From: CAYWPG01 sp964460035
Lineage (GTDB): Bacteria > Pseudomonadota > Gammaproteobacteria > Nitrococcales > AK92
DNA: 64,000 nt
Direction: 5' to 3'
NCBI GenBank assembly: GCA_964460035.1
Contig: CAYWPG010000013.1
Span: forward strand, 1 to 64,000
Shown: positions 16,858 through 25,506 of the stretch, piece by piece
How positions within the stretch are numbered: position 1 is the stretch's first letter
How the letters are laid out: each line of letters starts with the position of its first letter
Notes under the pieces: model-generated
Databases searched by the model: none
What the model saw: the letters and a program-made list of their open reading frames with translations, nothing else
What the model was told of the DNA's origin: nothing
Translations under genes and position numbers: made by a program

Positions 16858-18669
16858 CTACTTGTTGTTATCCACCTGCAGGACCGCCAGGAACGCTTCC
16901 TGAGGGATCTCCACCTTACCCACCTGCTTCATCCGCTTCTTACCCGCCTTCTGCTTTTCCAGCAACTTGCGCTTACGGCTGATGTCGCCGCCATAGCACT
17001 TGGCCGTTACGTTCTTGCGTAGCGCTTTGACCGTGGAACGGGCGATAATCTGCGAACCGATGGCAGCCTGGATAGCCACCTCGAACATTTGCCGCGGAAT
17101 CAGCTCCCTGAGGCGTTCCGTCAGCTCGCGCCCGCGCGCCTGCGCGTTTTCCCTATGGACGATGATAGACAGCGCGTCCACGCGTTCGCCATTGATCAGC
17201 ACGTCGAGCTTGACCAGATTGGCGGCCTGAAAGCGTTTGAACTCATAGTCGAAAGAAGCGAAGCCGCGGCTAGCCGACTTCAGGCGGTCGAAAAAGTCCA
17301 GCACCACCTCCGACAGCGGCATTTCATAGGTGAGTGAGATCTGGTTGCCCACATACAGCATGTCCATTTGAACGCCGCGCTTTTCCACGCACAAGGCGAT
17401 CACGTTCCCGACATACTCCTGAGGCACCAGGATATTGGCAACGATAATGGGCTCGCGGATCTCCTCGATTTGATTCACCGGCGGCAGATTGGCCGGGTTA
17501 TCGATAGGGATCACTTCGCCTTTGGTGGTGAGCACTTCGTGCACTACGGTAGGCGCCGTGGAAATCAAATCCAGGTCGTACTCGCGCTCCAGTCGCTCCT
17601 GCACGATCTCCATGTGCAGCATGCCCAGGAATCCGCAGCGGAACCCGAAACCAAGCGCTTGCGAGGTCTCGGGCTCGAAGTGCAAGGCCGCATCGTTCAG
17701 GCGCAGGCGCTGCAGAGCCTCGCGCAAATCCTCATAGGCATCGGCTTCCACCGGGAACAACCCCGCGAACACGCGCGGCTGCACCTGTTTGAAGCCGGGA
17801 ACCGGCTCCTCCGAAGGATTCTGCGAATGCGTCAAAGTATCGCCTACGGGCGCGCCGTCGATATCCTTGATGCCCGCCACGACGAAGCCGACCTGCCCGG
17901 TGCGCAACTCCTCCTTGTGCTCCCGCTTGGGCGTGAAAATCCCCAGTTGATCCACCTGAAACTCGCGGCCGGTGGACATTACCCGGATCTTATCGCCTTT
18001 TTTCAGTACGCCATCGAATACGCGCACCAGCGACACCACGCCCAGGTAATTGTCGAACCAGGAGTCAATAATCAACGCCTTCAACGGTGCTTGCGGATCG
18101 CCCTTGGGCGGTGGAATCCGCTTGACAAGAAACTCCAGAAGCTCCTGAACGCCCTGTCCTGTCTTGGCACTGATCATTTGGGTGTCGGTTCCGTCCAGCC
18201 CAATGATCTCTTCGATCTGCTGAATGACCCGCTCGGGGTCGGCGGCCGGCAAATCGATCTTGTTCAGGACCGGCAGTACCTCCAGGCCCTGATCCACGGC
18301 CGTATAACAATTGGCCACGCTTTGCGCTTCGACGCCTTGCGAAGCGTCGACTACCAGCAGGGCGCCCTCGCAGGCCGCCAGCGACCGCGACACTTCATAG
18401 GAGAAGTCCACATGGCCGGGCGTGTCGATAAAGTTGAGCTGATACGTCTTGCCGTCGGCCGCCTTGTAGTCCAGCGATACGCTGTGGGCCTTGATCGTGA
18501 TCCCTCGCTCCCGCTCGATGTCCATGGAGTCAAGGACTTGCTCAGCCATCTCGCGCTCGGTCAGGCCTCCGCAGGCCTGAATCAGACGATCCGCCAATGT
18601 GGACTTGCCATGATCGATGTGAGCGATGATGGAAAAATTGCGGATAAGCTCCATTGACTCCGTACTCAT
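16858..18669 (-). CDS. lepA: elongation factor 4 (LepA)
   Basis: LepA is a ribosome-associated GTPase proposed to act in back-translocation or initiation. The 603-residue protein has the P-loop AHIDHGKST, G3 DTPGHVDFSYEVSRSL, G4 NKIDLPAAD, EF-G-like domains, and the LepA-specific C-terminal domain with YGGDISRKRKLLEKQKAGKKRMK. I chose ATG 18669; ATG 18654 (MELIRNFS) and ATG 18687 are alternatives. It is 122 bases downstream of mucD. Confidence 0.95.
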   Translation of the reverse strand: MSTESMELIRNFSIIAHIDHGKSTLADRLIQACGGLTEREMAEQVLDSMDIERERGITIKAHSVSLDYKAADGKTYQLNFIDTPGHVDFSYEVSRSLAACEGALLVVDASQGVEAQSVANCYTAVDQGLEVLPVLNKIDLPAADPERVIQQIEEIIGLDGTDTQMISAKTGQGVQELLEFLVKRIPPPKGDPQAPLKALIIDSWFDNYLGVVSLVRVFDGVLKKGDKIRVMSTGREFQVDQLGIFTPKREHKEELRTGQVGFVVAGIKDIDGAPVGDTLTHSQNPSEEPVPGFKQVQPRVFAGLFPVEADAYEDLREALQRLRLNDAALHFEPETSQALGFGFRCGFLGMLHMEIVQERLEREYDLDLISTAPTVVHEVLTTKGEVIPIDNPANLPPVNQIEEIREPIIVANILVPQEYVGNVIALCVEKRGVQMDMLYVGNQISLTYEMPLSEVVLDFFDRLKSASRGFASFDYEFKRFQAANLVKLDVLINGERVDALSIIVHRENAQARGRELTERLRELIPRQMFEVAIQAAIGSQIIARSTVKALRKNVTAKCYGGDISRKRKLLEKQKAGKKRMKQVGKVEIPQEAFLAVLQVDNNK

Positions 18670-18791
18670 AAGGCCCTGACAAACCAATAAGCGCCGTGCC
18701 CGCAGCGCGGGCCGGCGCTTATTCTAACTGTTTACCCGCTAGATTTCGCCGCCAAGCCGAACCGCGAATCTAGCAGGCCCGGCGCTATTCG

Positions 18792-20237
18792 TCACTCATC
18801 CGCGGGCATGCGAATGGCGAAGAAGCGGGCGCTGCCATCACGGTGCACCAACACCGGCACCGACTGCCCGCCAGGCAGTGCATCGACGATCCGCTGAAAC
18901 TCATCGACGCTACGGATCCGTTCGTGGTTGATCATGGCGATGACATCGCCTGGCGCGATGCCCGCCTCGCGCGCTATGCCGCTGAGGACTTCCACCACGC
19001 TGACACCGCCCTCCAGCCCCAGTTGACGCCGCCGCTGCTCGCTCAAGGGCTCGACCCGGACCCCCAGCCGCTGGTTCAAACCGCGCGTATCTTGAGGCGC
19101 CTCGCGCGGCTGGGGCGCTGCACGCCCGGAGCCATCCGGCAACTCGCCGATACTGACGTGCAGCACCTGCTCTCGCCCATCCCGAATGACTCGAACCGCG
19201 ACATCCTCGCCGATTCGCGTCCGTCCGACCAGGGGCGGCAAGGCTGCCGAAACCTGAATCTCGTTGCCCGCATACTCTACAATGACATCGCCTACGCGCA
19301 GGCCGGCGGCCGCAGCCGGCGAATCGGGCACCACTTCGGCAACCAGAGCGCCTATCGGTTTGGGCATACCGAACGATTCGGCCAGATCGCGGGTAACGTC
19401 TTGGATGAGCACCCCTAGCCAACCACGCGTCACGCGTCCCGTGGTGCGCAATTGCTCCGCCACATCCAGCGCCAGTTCGATCGGGATGGCGAACGACACG
19501 CCCATGAATCCGCCGGTACGGCTGTAGATGTGTGAGTTGATTCCCACCACCTCGCCTTTGAGATTGAACAGCGGACCGCCGGAGTTGCCAGGGTTGATAG
19601 CGACGTCCGTCTGGATAAAGGGAACGTAATTGCCTTGCGGCAAGCTACGGCCCTTGGCGCTAACAATCCCTGCCGTAGCGGAGTGCTCAAAACCAAAGGG
19701 CGAACCTATGGCCAGCACCCATTCTCCTACTTGCAGCTCGGATGAGTTGCCCATGCGGACCACAGGCAGATCGCGGGCATCGATCTTGAGCAAGGCCAGG
19801 TCGCTGCGCTCGTCGAACCCCACTGCTTCGGCAATGAATTCGCGCCTATCGCTCAATCGCACGACGATTTCGTCGGCGCCGCGCACCACATGATAGTTCG
19901 TCAGCACATAACCGTCGGCACTGGTAATGAAACCGGAGCCCAGCGATTCGGTGTCGAACTGCTGTTCAGGCGCTGTCCCGCCCGGCGCTCGAAACCGCTC
20001 TATAAAAGGCTGCAACGGATGGTGTTCGGGCACATCGGGCAGCCCGAAACCATGCGATGGCATCGTCGCCAGCCGCTGCGTGGTGCTGATGTTCACCACC
20101 GCGGGGCTGCTCTCCTTGACCAGGATAGTGAAATCCGGCAGACCGCCTCTGGCCTGTATCGCCGTGCTCGCCATGAGCAGCAACCCACCCACGATCGCCG
20201 CCCAACCGCGCTCCTTGGCACGCATGCGCACTATCAT
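18792..20237 (-). CDS. mucD: periplasmic serine protease, DegP/MucD type
   Basis: MucD is a HtrA-family protease and chaperone that degrades misfolded envelope proteins and damps the sigma-E response. With ATG 20237 (after a GAGGGGGAAA site) the 481-residue protein starts with a signal peptide (residues 1-30). The triad is H116 in TNYHVV, D146 in DERSDLALL and S219 in GNSGGPLF, followed by two PDZ domains. The longer upstream frame to 20576 lacks a signal peptide and is rejected. Its ATG overlaps the stop of a short upstream frame as ATGA. Confidence 0.94.
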   Translation of the reverse strand: MIVRMRAKERGWAAIVGGLLLMASTAIQARGGLPDFTILVKESSPAVVNISTTQRLATMPSHGFGLPDVPEHHPLQPFIERFRAPGGTAPEQQFDTESLGSGFITSADGYVLTNYHVVRGADEIVVRLSDRREFIAEAVGFDERSDLALLKIDARDLPVVRMGNSSELQVGEWVLAIGSPFGFEHSATAGIVSAKGRSLPQGNYVPFIQTDVAINPGNSGGPLFNLKGEVVGINSHIYSRTGGFMGVSFAIPIELALDVAEQLRTTGRVTRGWLGVLIQDVTRDLAESFGMPKPIGALVAEVVPDSPAAAAGLRVGDVIVEYAGNEIQVSAALPPLVGRTRIGEDVAVRVIRDGREQVLHVSIGELPDGSGRAAPQPREAPQDTRGLNQRLGVRVEPLSEQRRRQLGLEGGVSVVEVLSGIAREAGIAPGDVIAMINHERIRSVDEFQRIVDALPGGQSVPVLVHRDGSARFFAIRMPADE

Positions 20238-20785
20238 CGTTTCCCCCTCGTGGGCAGCGCCGCCCCGCCCGTGCAATACCATCCCTGGACTCCGGACTGT
20301 CGAACCCGTTCTTGCATTTCGCGCCAGAAGCCCTCCCAACCCTCGAGCTCCAGCGCATTGCAGCGAACAGGATCTCGCAGCCATGGCGGCGAACCGGTCT
20401 TGTCCGCGCCATCCGCTGCCCGCATCCGCCTTATATCGTTTACTGGCCGGCATCGTCCTGCGAGCAGCCCGTGCGCCGTTCGGGCTGGCAGCGCAGGCAC
20501 GCATTGGCCCCGACCCTATGCGAGCGCTATCCTCGTTACAGCGCTTGCCCCGGCTTGTGCCGGCCTTGCACGCCATATCGACGACGCTTTAGCCAGCCGG
20601 AGAGGCACAGCCAGAGCGTGCCGAAACCAGGTCGGAAGCATCCAGCAGATATGCTGGTCTACGAAACCAATAACAACAACTACTAGCGGCAGCGAGGGCG
20701 GTTCCTAGAGCCGCGGCTTATTCGATAGCGGCGGATAATCCCAATGGCGGCGAGCAGGCGCTGCGGCGCCGGCCCCCGCGGCTTC
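20238..20785. other. 548-base gap between mucB and mucD
   Basis: In Pseudomonas this position holds mucC (RseC family). No RseC-like frame (cysteine cluster plus two membrane spans) could be found on the coding strand. A leftward frame ending at 20234 (up to 88 codons, containing NALELEGWEGFWREMQERVRQ) overlaps the mucD start as ATGA, and it may be a small gene or the remnant of one. A short hairpin (CCAGCA-tatc-TGCTGG, about 20641-20656) is also present. Confidence 0.5.
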
Positions 20786-21784
20786 CTACCGATGTTCTAC
20801 GGGCTGCAGCGCTTGCCCGATGCGCATGACGGTTCCCGCCGGCACTTCACCGACCACCGTAAGCTGAATGCCTTGCTCCCAGCGCCCGAATGCGTTCACC
20901 GCGCCGACCCGAGAGCCGCCGGCGAATGCTCGCTCGGCATGAGCGGGCTCGATATAAACCGACACACTCGCCAAGCCGTCTGAGAAAAGCAGATGTTCCA
21001 CGAGCTCCTCGCTGCCCGGCAACTCGCGCAACTGGTACCAGCGCAGATCAAAGCCTGGTGGCAGCGTAGTCGCCCTCCAACCCGGCTCACCGCCCTGTCG
21101 CCGGGACGATGCGCTCCGGTGTCTATTCGGTCGTTCGAAGCTGATCACACTGCCACCGGCGAGCGAGGCTTGCAGCCACTCATCGGGAATGCTCTCGAAC
21201 ACCTCGAGCCGGGTGAACAGCAGCTGTTCGAGAATTTCGCCACGCTCGTTGAGTAGATCCGAGCGCAGCAGCAGGCCGTTCTCGCTATCGATCCAGAGCC
21301 GGTACCCGTAGCGGTACTGATCCTGCGGGAGAATCGCGACGATCTGCGCCACACGCTCGGCCACCCGGCCTTCGCCCTGCAGCTCGAAGCGGTAATGTGC
21401 CGACAAGGGAGCAATCTCGGAGGGAAGCAGTTCGGCGAAGGGGTTACGGCTTTGGCGCCAATCCACTCGCACCGACCCGTTGTCCGACAGATAGCAGGTA
21501 ACCTTCTCGTTATCGCGAATGATCTCGCGCGGCGCGCCGGTCAGCGAGTAAAGGCGCTCCTGCTCGCCGTTCGCGTCCATGCGATGGATAAGGCGCATCG
21601 TCTCCAGCTTGCCTTCGTGGTTGTACACGAAGGTGCCCTTGTAGTTGAGACTCTTTACCGCCTCCGTCATACGCTCCAGCCAGCGCAGAGCTTCCTCGCT
21701 CTGCTCGGCCAATGCCGGTGCCGCGACGGCAAACAGCAGCCCTGCCAACAGCCCGGCGAAAGCGCGCTGAGACGCTTTAGTCAT
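20786..21784 (-). CDS. mucB: periplasmic sigma-E regulator MucB/RseB
   Basis: MucB binds the periplasmic domain of the anti-sigma factor MucA and shields it from proteolysis until lipid or LPS signals release it. The 332-residue protein has a signal peptide (residues 1-26, ending APALA), the N-terminal LolA-like domain (LNYKGTFVYNHEGKLETMRLIH), and the C-terminal RseB domain. It overlaps mucA by 8 bases. Confidence 0.94.
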   Translation of the reverse strand: MTKASQRAFAGLLAGLLFAVAAPALAEQSEEALRWLERMTEAVKSLNYKGTFVYNHEGKLETMRLIHRMDANGEQERLYSLTGAPREIIRDNEKVTCYLSDNGSVRVDWRQSRNPFAELLPSEIAPLSAHYRFELQGEGRVAERVAQIVAILPQDQYRYGYRLWIDSENGLLLRSDLLNERGEILEQLLFTRLEVFESIPDEWLQASLAGGSVISFERPNRHRSASSRRQGGEPGWRATTLPPGFDLRWYQLRELPGSEELVEHLLFSDGLASVSVYIEPAHAERAFAGGSRVGAVNAFGRWEQGIQLTVVGEVPAGTVMRIGQALQPVEHR

Positions 21785-22364
21785 CGCTTTGCCCCGTGAT
21801 GCGCACGTAATTCAGCATGCCTCCGAAACGGCCGGTAGTCGTATGCTCGCTGTGATTCACCAGGTAATCATTGAGGCGCTGCTGGATGTGGGGATCGAGG
21901 CGATCCCAGTCGCGCTCTTCGTTACCGCTGGCCACGGGGGTGGTACCGCTGGCTACAGGCCGCACCCCAGTGACAGGAACGCTGGCACTGGTTGCCGCGA
22001 ACTCGGGTGCGCTGCCCCCACCGGGCGTTTGCCCGGTCGGCCACACCATCAGCGACAGTGCCGCCACCGATGCCGCCACTGCCATCCCTGCCAACGGCTT
22101 GAGCAAACGCTGGCCAGCGCCGCGCACGCGAGCGGTCTTGAGCACCGGTTCGGCTTCTATGCGCTCCATCACGCTAGCCGCGAAGCGAACATCCACCACC
22201 GGAGGCAAGGACCGTCGGATCGCCTCGCCCATCAGGGCGTAGCGGCCGAGTTGAGCTCTTAGATCCGGCGACTGCGCCAGTCGGCGTACCAGCAGTGCCG
22301 TCTCCTCCCGTCGCAGCTCATCGTCCATGAGAGCAGAAACTTGTTCTTTTAGCGAGTCGTTCAT
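21777..22364 (-). CDS. mucA: anti-sigma-E factor MucA/RseA
   Basis: MucA holds RpoE at the inner membrane and releases it after regulated proteolysis. The 195-residue protein has the anti-sigma domain (KEQVSALMDDELRREETALL, about 4-60), one transmembrane segment (LAGMAVAASVAALSLMVW, about 90-108), and a periplasmic domain rich in Ser/Thr/Pro. ATG 22364 with an AGGTGA site 5 bases upstream is preferred over the in-frame GTG at 22373. It follows rpoE after 16 bases. Confidence 0.93.
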   Translation of the reverse strand: MNDSLKEQVSALMDDELRREETALLVRRLAQSPDLRAQLGRYALMGEAIRRSLPPVVDVRFAASVMERIEAEPVLKTARVRGAGQRLLKPLAGMAVAASVAALSLMVWPTGQTPGGGSAPEFAATSASVPVTGVRPVASGTTPVASGNEERDWDRLDPHIQQRLNDYLVNHSEHTTTGRFGGMLNYVRITGQSDD

Positions 22365-22380
22365 GACCGTCACCTATGGT

Positions 22381-22956
22381 CTACTCAACCAGCGGCCGCA
22401 ATCGCTTGTCAATGGCGTCGCGTGCCCGGAAGATTCGCGAGCGCACCGTCCCGACCGGGCAATCCATGGCTTGCGCGATCTCTTCATAGCTCAAGCCTTC
22501 CAGCTCACGCAAAGTGATCGCGGTCCGCAGATCCTCCGGAAGGCGTTCTATGGCATCGAAGATCACTCGCTCGATCTCGTCCCGTTGAGCCAGTCTCTCT
22601 GGCGTATCTTGATCCTTTAATCGAGCATCGACATCGTACTGTTCGGCATCTTGAACATCGATGTCGGCATCGGGTGGGCGCCGTCCCTGGGCAACCAGGT
22701 GATTCTTCGCCGTATTGATACCGATCCGGTACAGCCAGGTGTAGAAGCTGCTATCCCCGCGGAAATTGGGCAACGCCCGGTAAGCCTTGATGAAGGCTTC
22801 CTGCGCCACATCCAACGACTCCACTGGATCCTGAACGTACCGCATGATCAGCTTTACCAACTTGTGCTGGTACTTCTGCACCAATACGTCAAAGGCCTTC
22901 TTGTCGCCGGCCTGAACCCGTCGGACCAGCTCAGCGTCGCCAGCGGAGTCAGTCAT
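22381..22956 (-). CDS. rpoE: extracytoplasmic-function sigma factor RpoE/AlgU
   Basis: RpoE directs envelope-stress transcription. The 191-residue protein has sigma region 2 (KLVKLIMRYVQDPVESLDVAQEAFIKAYRAL and SSFYTWLYRIGINTAKN) and region 4 (LPEDLRTAITLRELEGLSYEEIAQAMDCPVGTVRSRIFRARDAI). ATG 22956 has an AAAGG site; the open frame to 23010 is not used. An RpoE-type promoter lies about 40 bases upstream of the ATG, which fits autoregulation. Confidence 0.96.
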   Translation of the reverse strand: MTDSAGDAELVRRVQAGDKKAFDVLVQKYQHKLVKLIMRYVQDPVESLDVAQEAFIKAYRALPNFRGDSSFYTWLYRIGINTAKNHLVAQGRRPPDADIDVQDAEQYDVDARLKDQDTPERLAQRDEIERVIFDAIERLPEDLRTAITLRELEGLSYEEIAQAMDCPVGTVRSRIFRARDAIDKRLRPLVE

Positions 22957-23003
22957 TGTCGGACCTTTGCCCCACAGCGCCGAAGCTGGCTGATCTGTTC
23001 CGG

Positions 23004-23030
23004 TAGACAATTGAGGACATCAGTTAGTTC
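23004..23030 (-). promoter_or_regulatory. sigma-E-type promoter of rpoE
   Basis: On the minus strand GAACTA (23030-23025) is followed by 17 bases and TCTA (23007-23004). This fits the RpoE/AlgU consensus GAACTT-N16/17-TCnnA closely. The predicted start near 22997 would give a leader of about 40 bases. Confidence 0.7.
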
Positions 23031-23133
23031 GCACTCGAATGAGGGTTCGGAGTATATTAGATAATATGTCGCCGCCCGTCGGTAGCGACAACCAAAGAAC
23101 CGAGCGCATCCGTACGGAGACTGGCTCGGAGCC

Positions 23134-23162
23134 TTGACAGTGAGTATCCCACCGCCTATAGG
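23134..23162 (+). promoter_or_regulatory. candidate sigma-70 promoter of nadB
   Basis: A perfect -35 TTGACA (23134-23139) is followed by 17 bases and TATAGG (23157-23162), 4 of 6 matches to TATAAT. Predicted transcription starts about 20 bases before the nadB ATG. The -10 hexamer sits inside a 14-bp palindrome. Confidence 0.6.
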
Positions 23163-23165
23163 CGG
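23152..23165. promoter_or_regulatory. 14-bp perfect palindrome over the nadB -10
   Basis: CCGCCTATAGGCGG is identical to its reverse complement and covers the -10 hexamer of the nadB promoter. A protein bound here would block RNA polymerase, so an operator for an NAD-related or other repressor is plausible. No known NAD-repressor site is matched with certainty. Confidence 0.5.
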
Positions 23166-23190
23166 CCAACGAGAGTAGCCGATCGCCCGG

Positions 23191-24810
23191 ATGATACGCA
23201 ACCGCATGACCCGCGCCGAGCAACCCTACGACGTTTTAATCATCGGCAGCGGCGCGGCAGGGCTGACGCTCGCGCTTCGCCTGCCGGAGCACGTTCGCAT
23301 TGCGGTGCTCTCCAAAGGCCCGCTGACCGAAGGCTCCAGCCTCTATGCCCAAGGCGGCATCTCCGCGGTGCTGGACGAGAGCGACTCTATCGACGCCCAT
23401 GTCGAAGACACACTGATCGCAGGCGCGGGCCTCACGGATCCGCGAACCGCGCGTTTCGTCGCCGAACAGGCGCCCGCCTGCATCGAGTGGTTACTCGCCG
23501 GCAACATGCCTTTCTCCACCGAAAGGCGCCCTGACGGTAGCGAGTCTCTTCACCTTACCCGAGAAGGCGGTCACAGCCACCGCCGCATCGTCCACGCCGC
23601 CGATGCCACCGGCCGCGCGCTGGAAACAACCTTGGCCGAGCAAGTGCGCGAGCGGCCCAACATCGAACTGTTCGAGTATCGTATCGCCATCGATTTGATC
23701 ACCGGCGCCAAACTCGGACGCGCGGACAACCGCTGCCTGGGCGCCTACATTCTTGATGTCGAGACGGATAGGGTCGAGGCCATGCGTGCCCGCTTCGTGG
23801 TGCTGGCCACCGGCGGCGCGAGCAAGGTGTATCTGTACACCAGCAACCCGGACGGCGCCACCGGCGACGGCATCGCCATGGCCTGGCGCGCGGGCTGCCG
23901 GGTGGCCAACATGGAGTTCAACCAGTTTCACCCTACCTGCCTCTACCATCCCAAGGCGAAGTCGTTCCTTATCAGCGAGGCGGTTCGCGGAGAAGGCGGG
24001 CGGCTACTGCTAGCCGACGGCAGCCGCTTCATGCCGCGCTTCGACGCACGCGCTGAACTCGCGCCACGCGACATCGTCGCCCGTGCCATTGACCATGAGA
24101 TGAAGCGCCTGGGCGCCGAATGCGTCTACTTGGACATCAGCCACAAGGATCCCGACTTCATCAAGGGCCACTTCCCCACCATCTACCAGCGCTGTCTCGA
24201 GTACGGCTACGACATCACGCGTCAGCCGATTCCCGTGGTACCCGCGGCGCATTACACCTGCGGTGGCGTAATGACCGACCTGCGCGGGCGAGCCGACCTG
24301 CCGGGCCTCTACGTAGTGGGCGAAGCCGCTTACACGGGCCTGCATGGCGCCAACCGTCTTGCCAGCAATTCGCTGCTAGAGTGCTTGGTGTTCGCTACTG
24401 CCGCCGCTAAGGACATTGCAGCGAACCTGGACACCGCCCCCATGCCGCCGGAGTTGCCGGCCTGGGACGAGAGTCGCGTAACCGACTCCGACGAGCAGGT
24501 GGTAGTCAGCCATAACTGGGACGAATTACGCCGTTTCATGTGGGATTACGTCGGCATTGTCCGCACCGACAAGCGCCTGCAGCGGGCACGGCGACGTGTG
24601 GAACTGCTGCAAAAAGAGATACAGGAGTACTATGGCAACTTCCGCGTAGACAGCGACCTGATCGAGCTACGCAACCTCGCCACTGTGGCCGAGCTCATCA
24701 TCCGCAGTGCTCAAGCTAGGCGCGAAAGCCGCGGACTGCATTACACGCTGGATCATCCCGAGCCCGACCCGGCGCTGGAAGGCAAGCCGACCATTCTCAC
24801 ACCGGCTTGA
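23191..24810 (+). CDS. nadB: L-aspartate oxidase
   Basis: NadB oxidises L-aspartate to iminoaspartate, the first step of de novo NAD synthesis, with FAD and with oxygen or fumarate as acceptor. The 539-residue protein has the FAD motif GSGAAGL (about 20-26), SSLYAQGGISA, the active-site segment EFNQFHPTCL, and HGANRLASNSLLECLV. It is homologous to SdhA further along. ATG 23191 is used; ATG 23206 is an alternative. It is divergent from rpoE, as in Pseudomonas, and overlaps the end of ygfX by 14 bases tail to tail. Confidence 0.95.
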   Translation: MIRNRMTRAEQPYDVLIIGSGAAGLTLALRLPEHVRIAVLSKGPLTEGSSLYAQGGISAVLDESDSIDAHVEDTLIAGAGLTDPRTARFVAEQAPACIEWLLAGNMPFSTERRPDGSESLHLTREGGHSHRRIVHAADATGRALETTLAEQVRERPNIELFEYRIAIDLITGAKLGRADNRCLGAYILDVETDRVEAMRARFVVLATGGASKVYLYTSNPDGATGDGIAMAWRAGCRVANMEFNQFHPTCLYHPKAKSFLISEAVRGEGGRLLLADGSRFMPRFDARAELAPRDIVARAIDHEMKRLGAECVYLDISHKDPDFIKGHFPTIYQRCLEYGYDITRQPIPVVPAAHYTCGGVMTDLRGRADLPGLYVVGEAAYTGLHGANRLASNSLLECLVFATAAAKDIAANLDTAPMPPELPAWDESRVTDSDEQVVVSHNWDELRRFMWDYVGIVRTDKRLQRARRRVELLQKEIQEYYGNFRVDSDLIELRNLATVAELIIRSAQARRESRGLHYTLDHPEPDPALEGKPTILTPA

Positions 24811-25273
24811 GCGGCTGCTGGCTCTTGCGTCCGGTTCGCGGGTCCTCGGTCCTCAACAACACCCGCAACTGCCGGTGCTGCTCGGCAGAGAGGGCATCCG
24901 CAGGCAAGAGCAGCACCCGGCGCGGGCGCGAGAATACCAGCACGCACAGCCAGCGGCTCGCGTACCAGTCATGCAAGTGTCGCCACACCTTGCCCGTGGA
25001 GTCCGTTAGCCGCCACTCTCCCCTGTTGTAGCTAAGCGACACCGGTCGCCACTTCAAGTGGCGCCGCCGCTCCAGCCAGTAGCTCAAGACGACTAGCCCT
25101 AGCCAAAGCGGCCGCAGCCATATAGGCAGGCTCAGCAGCAATGCCGGTAAGGCCGCCAACACGTGTACGCAAACGATAAATGTGGCAAGCCAGCGCGAAG
25201 CGCGCGGCTCAAGCAGGAGGGGTGTTGCGGATACGTTCAACAAGCTCGGCAAGTTCCCGATCCGTGGGCGCAT
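24797..25273 (-). CDS. ygfX: YgfX family inner-membrane protein
   Basis: A roughly 158-residue protein with two close membrane segments (about 28-66, LATFIVCVHVLAALPALLLSL and LWLGLVVLSYWLE) and a small cytoplasmic domain (EWRLTDSTGKVWRHL, RRVLLLPADALSAEQHRQLRVLLR). It matches YgfX, encoded next to sdhE in gammaproteobacteria and described in E. coli as the membrane partner and proposed toxin CptA. The ATG at 25273 overlaps sdhE by 65 bases; TTG at 25243 or 25240 is a plausible alternative start. Its cellular role here is not established. Confidence 0.8.
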   Translation of the reverse strand: MRPRIGNLPSLLNVSATPLLLEPRASRWLATFIVCVHVLAALPALLLSLPIWLRPLWLGLVVLSYWLERRRHLKWRPVSLSYNRGEWRLTDSTGKVWRHLHDWYASRWLCVLVFSRPRRVLLLPADALSAEQHRQLRVLLRTEDPRTGRKSQQPLKPV

Positions 25274-25451
25274 CCAGCCCCAGGAACCATGCCTGAAGCC
25301 TATCGTCCTCTTGGTCCAGAAGGCGCTCGAAGGTGAGCCGCTCGGCTTCGTTCAGCTCCCCGTAACCTCGGGCGAGGAAGCGCTCCAAGATGATGTCGAG
25401 TTCCTTGGTACCGCGACGACACCGCCAGCGCAAACGCGATAACTCGCTCAT
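25209..25451 (-). CDS. sdhE: succinate dehydrogenase flavinylation factor SdhE
   Basis: SdhE helps attach FAD covalently to SdhA. The 80-residue protein has the diagnostic RGTKELD motif (residues 13-19) and the typical helical sequence ILERFLARGYGELNEAERLTFERLLDQEDDRL. It lies 55 bases after sdhB, in the same orientation as the whole SDH operon. It was named CptB when studied as a partner of YgfX. Confidence 0.95.
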   Translation of the reverse strand: MSELSRLRWRCRRGTKELDIILERFLARGYGELNEAERLTFERLLDQEDDRLQAWFLGLDAPTDRELAELVERIRNTPPA

Positions 25452-25506
25452 CCGACTCTCGCTCCAAGACCCGGCGGGGGACTGGGCCCCCGCCGTCGGC
25501 CGATAA

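Noticed and set aside
17368..18657. 429-codon open frame antisense to lepA
   Set aside because: It lies wholly opposite a certain gene, has no family motifs, and long antisense frames are expected in GC-rich coding DNA.
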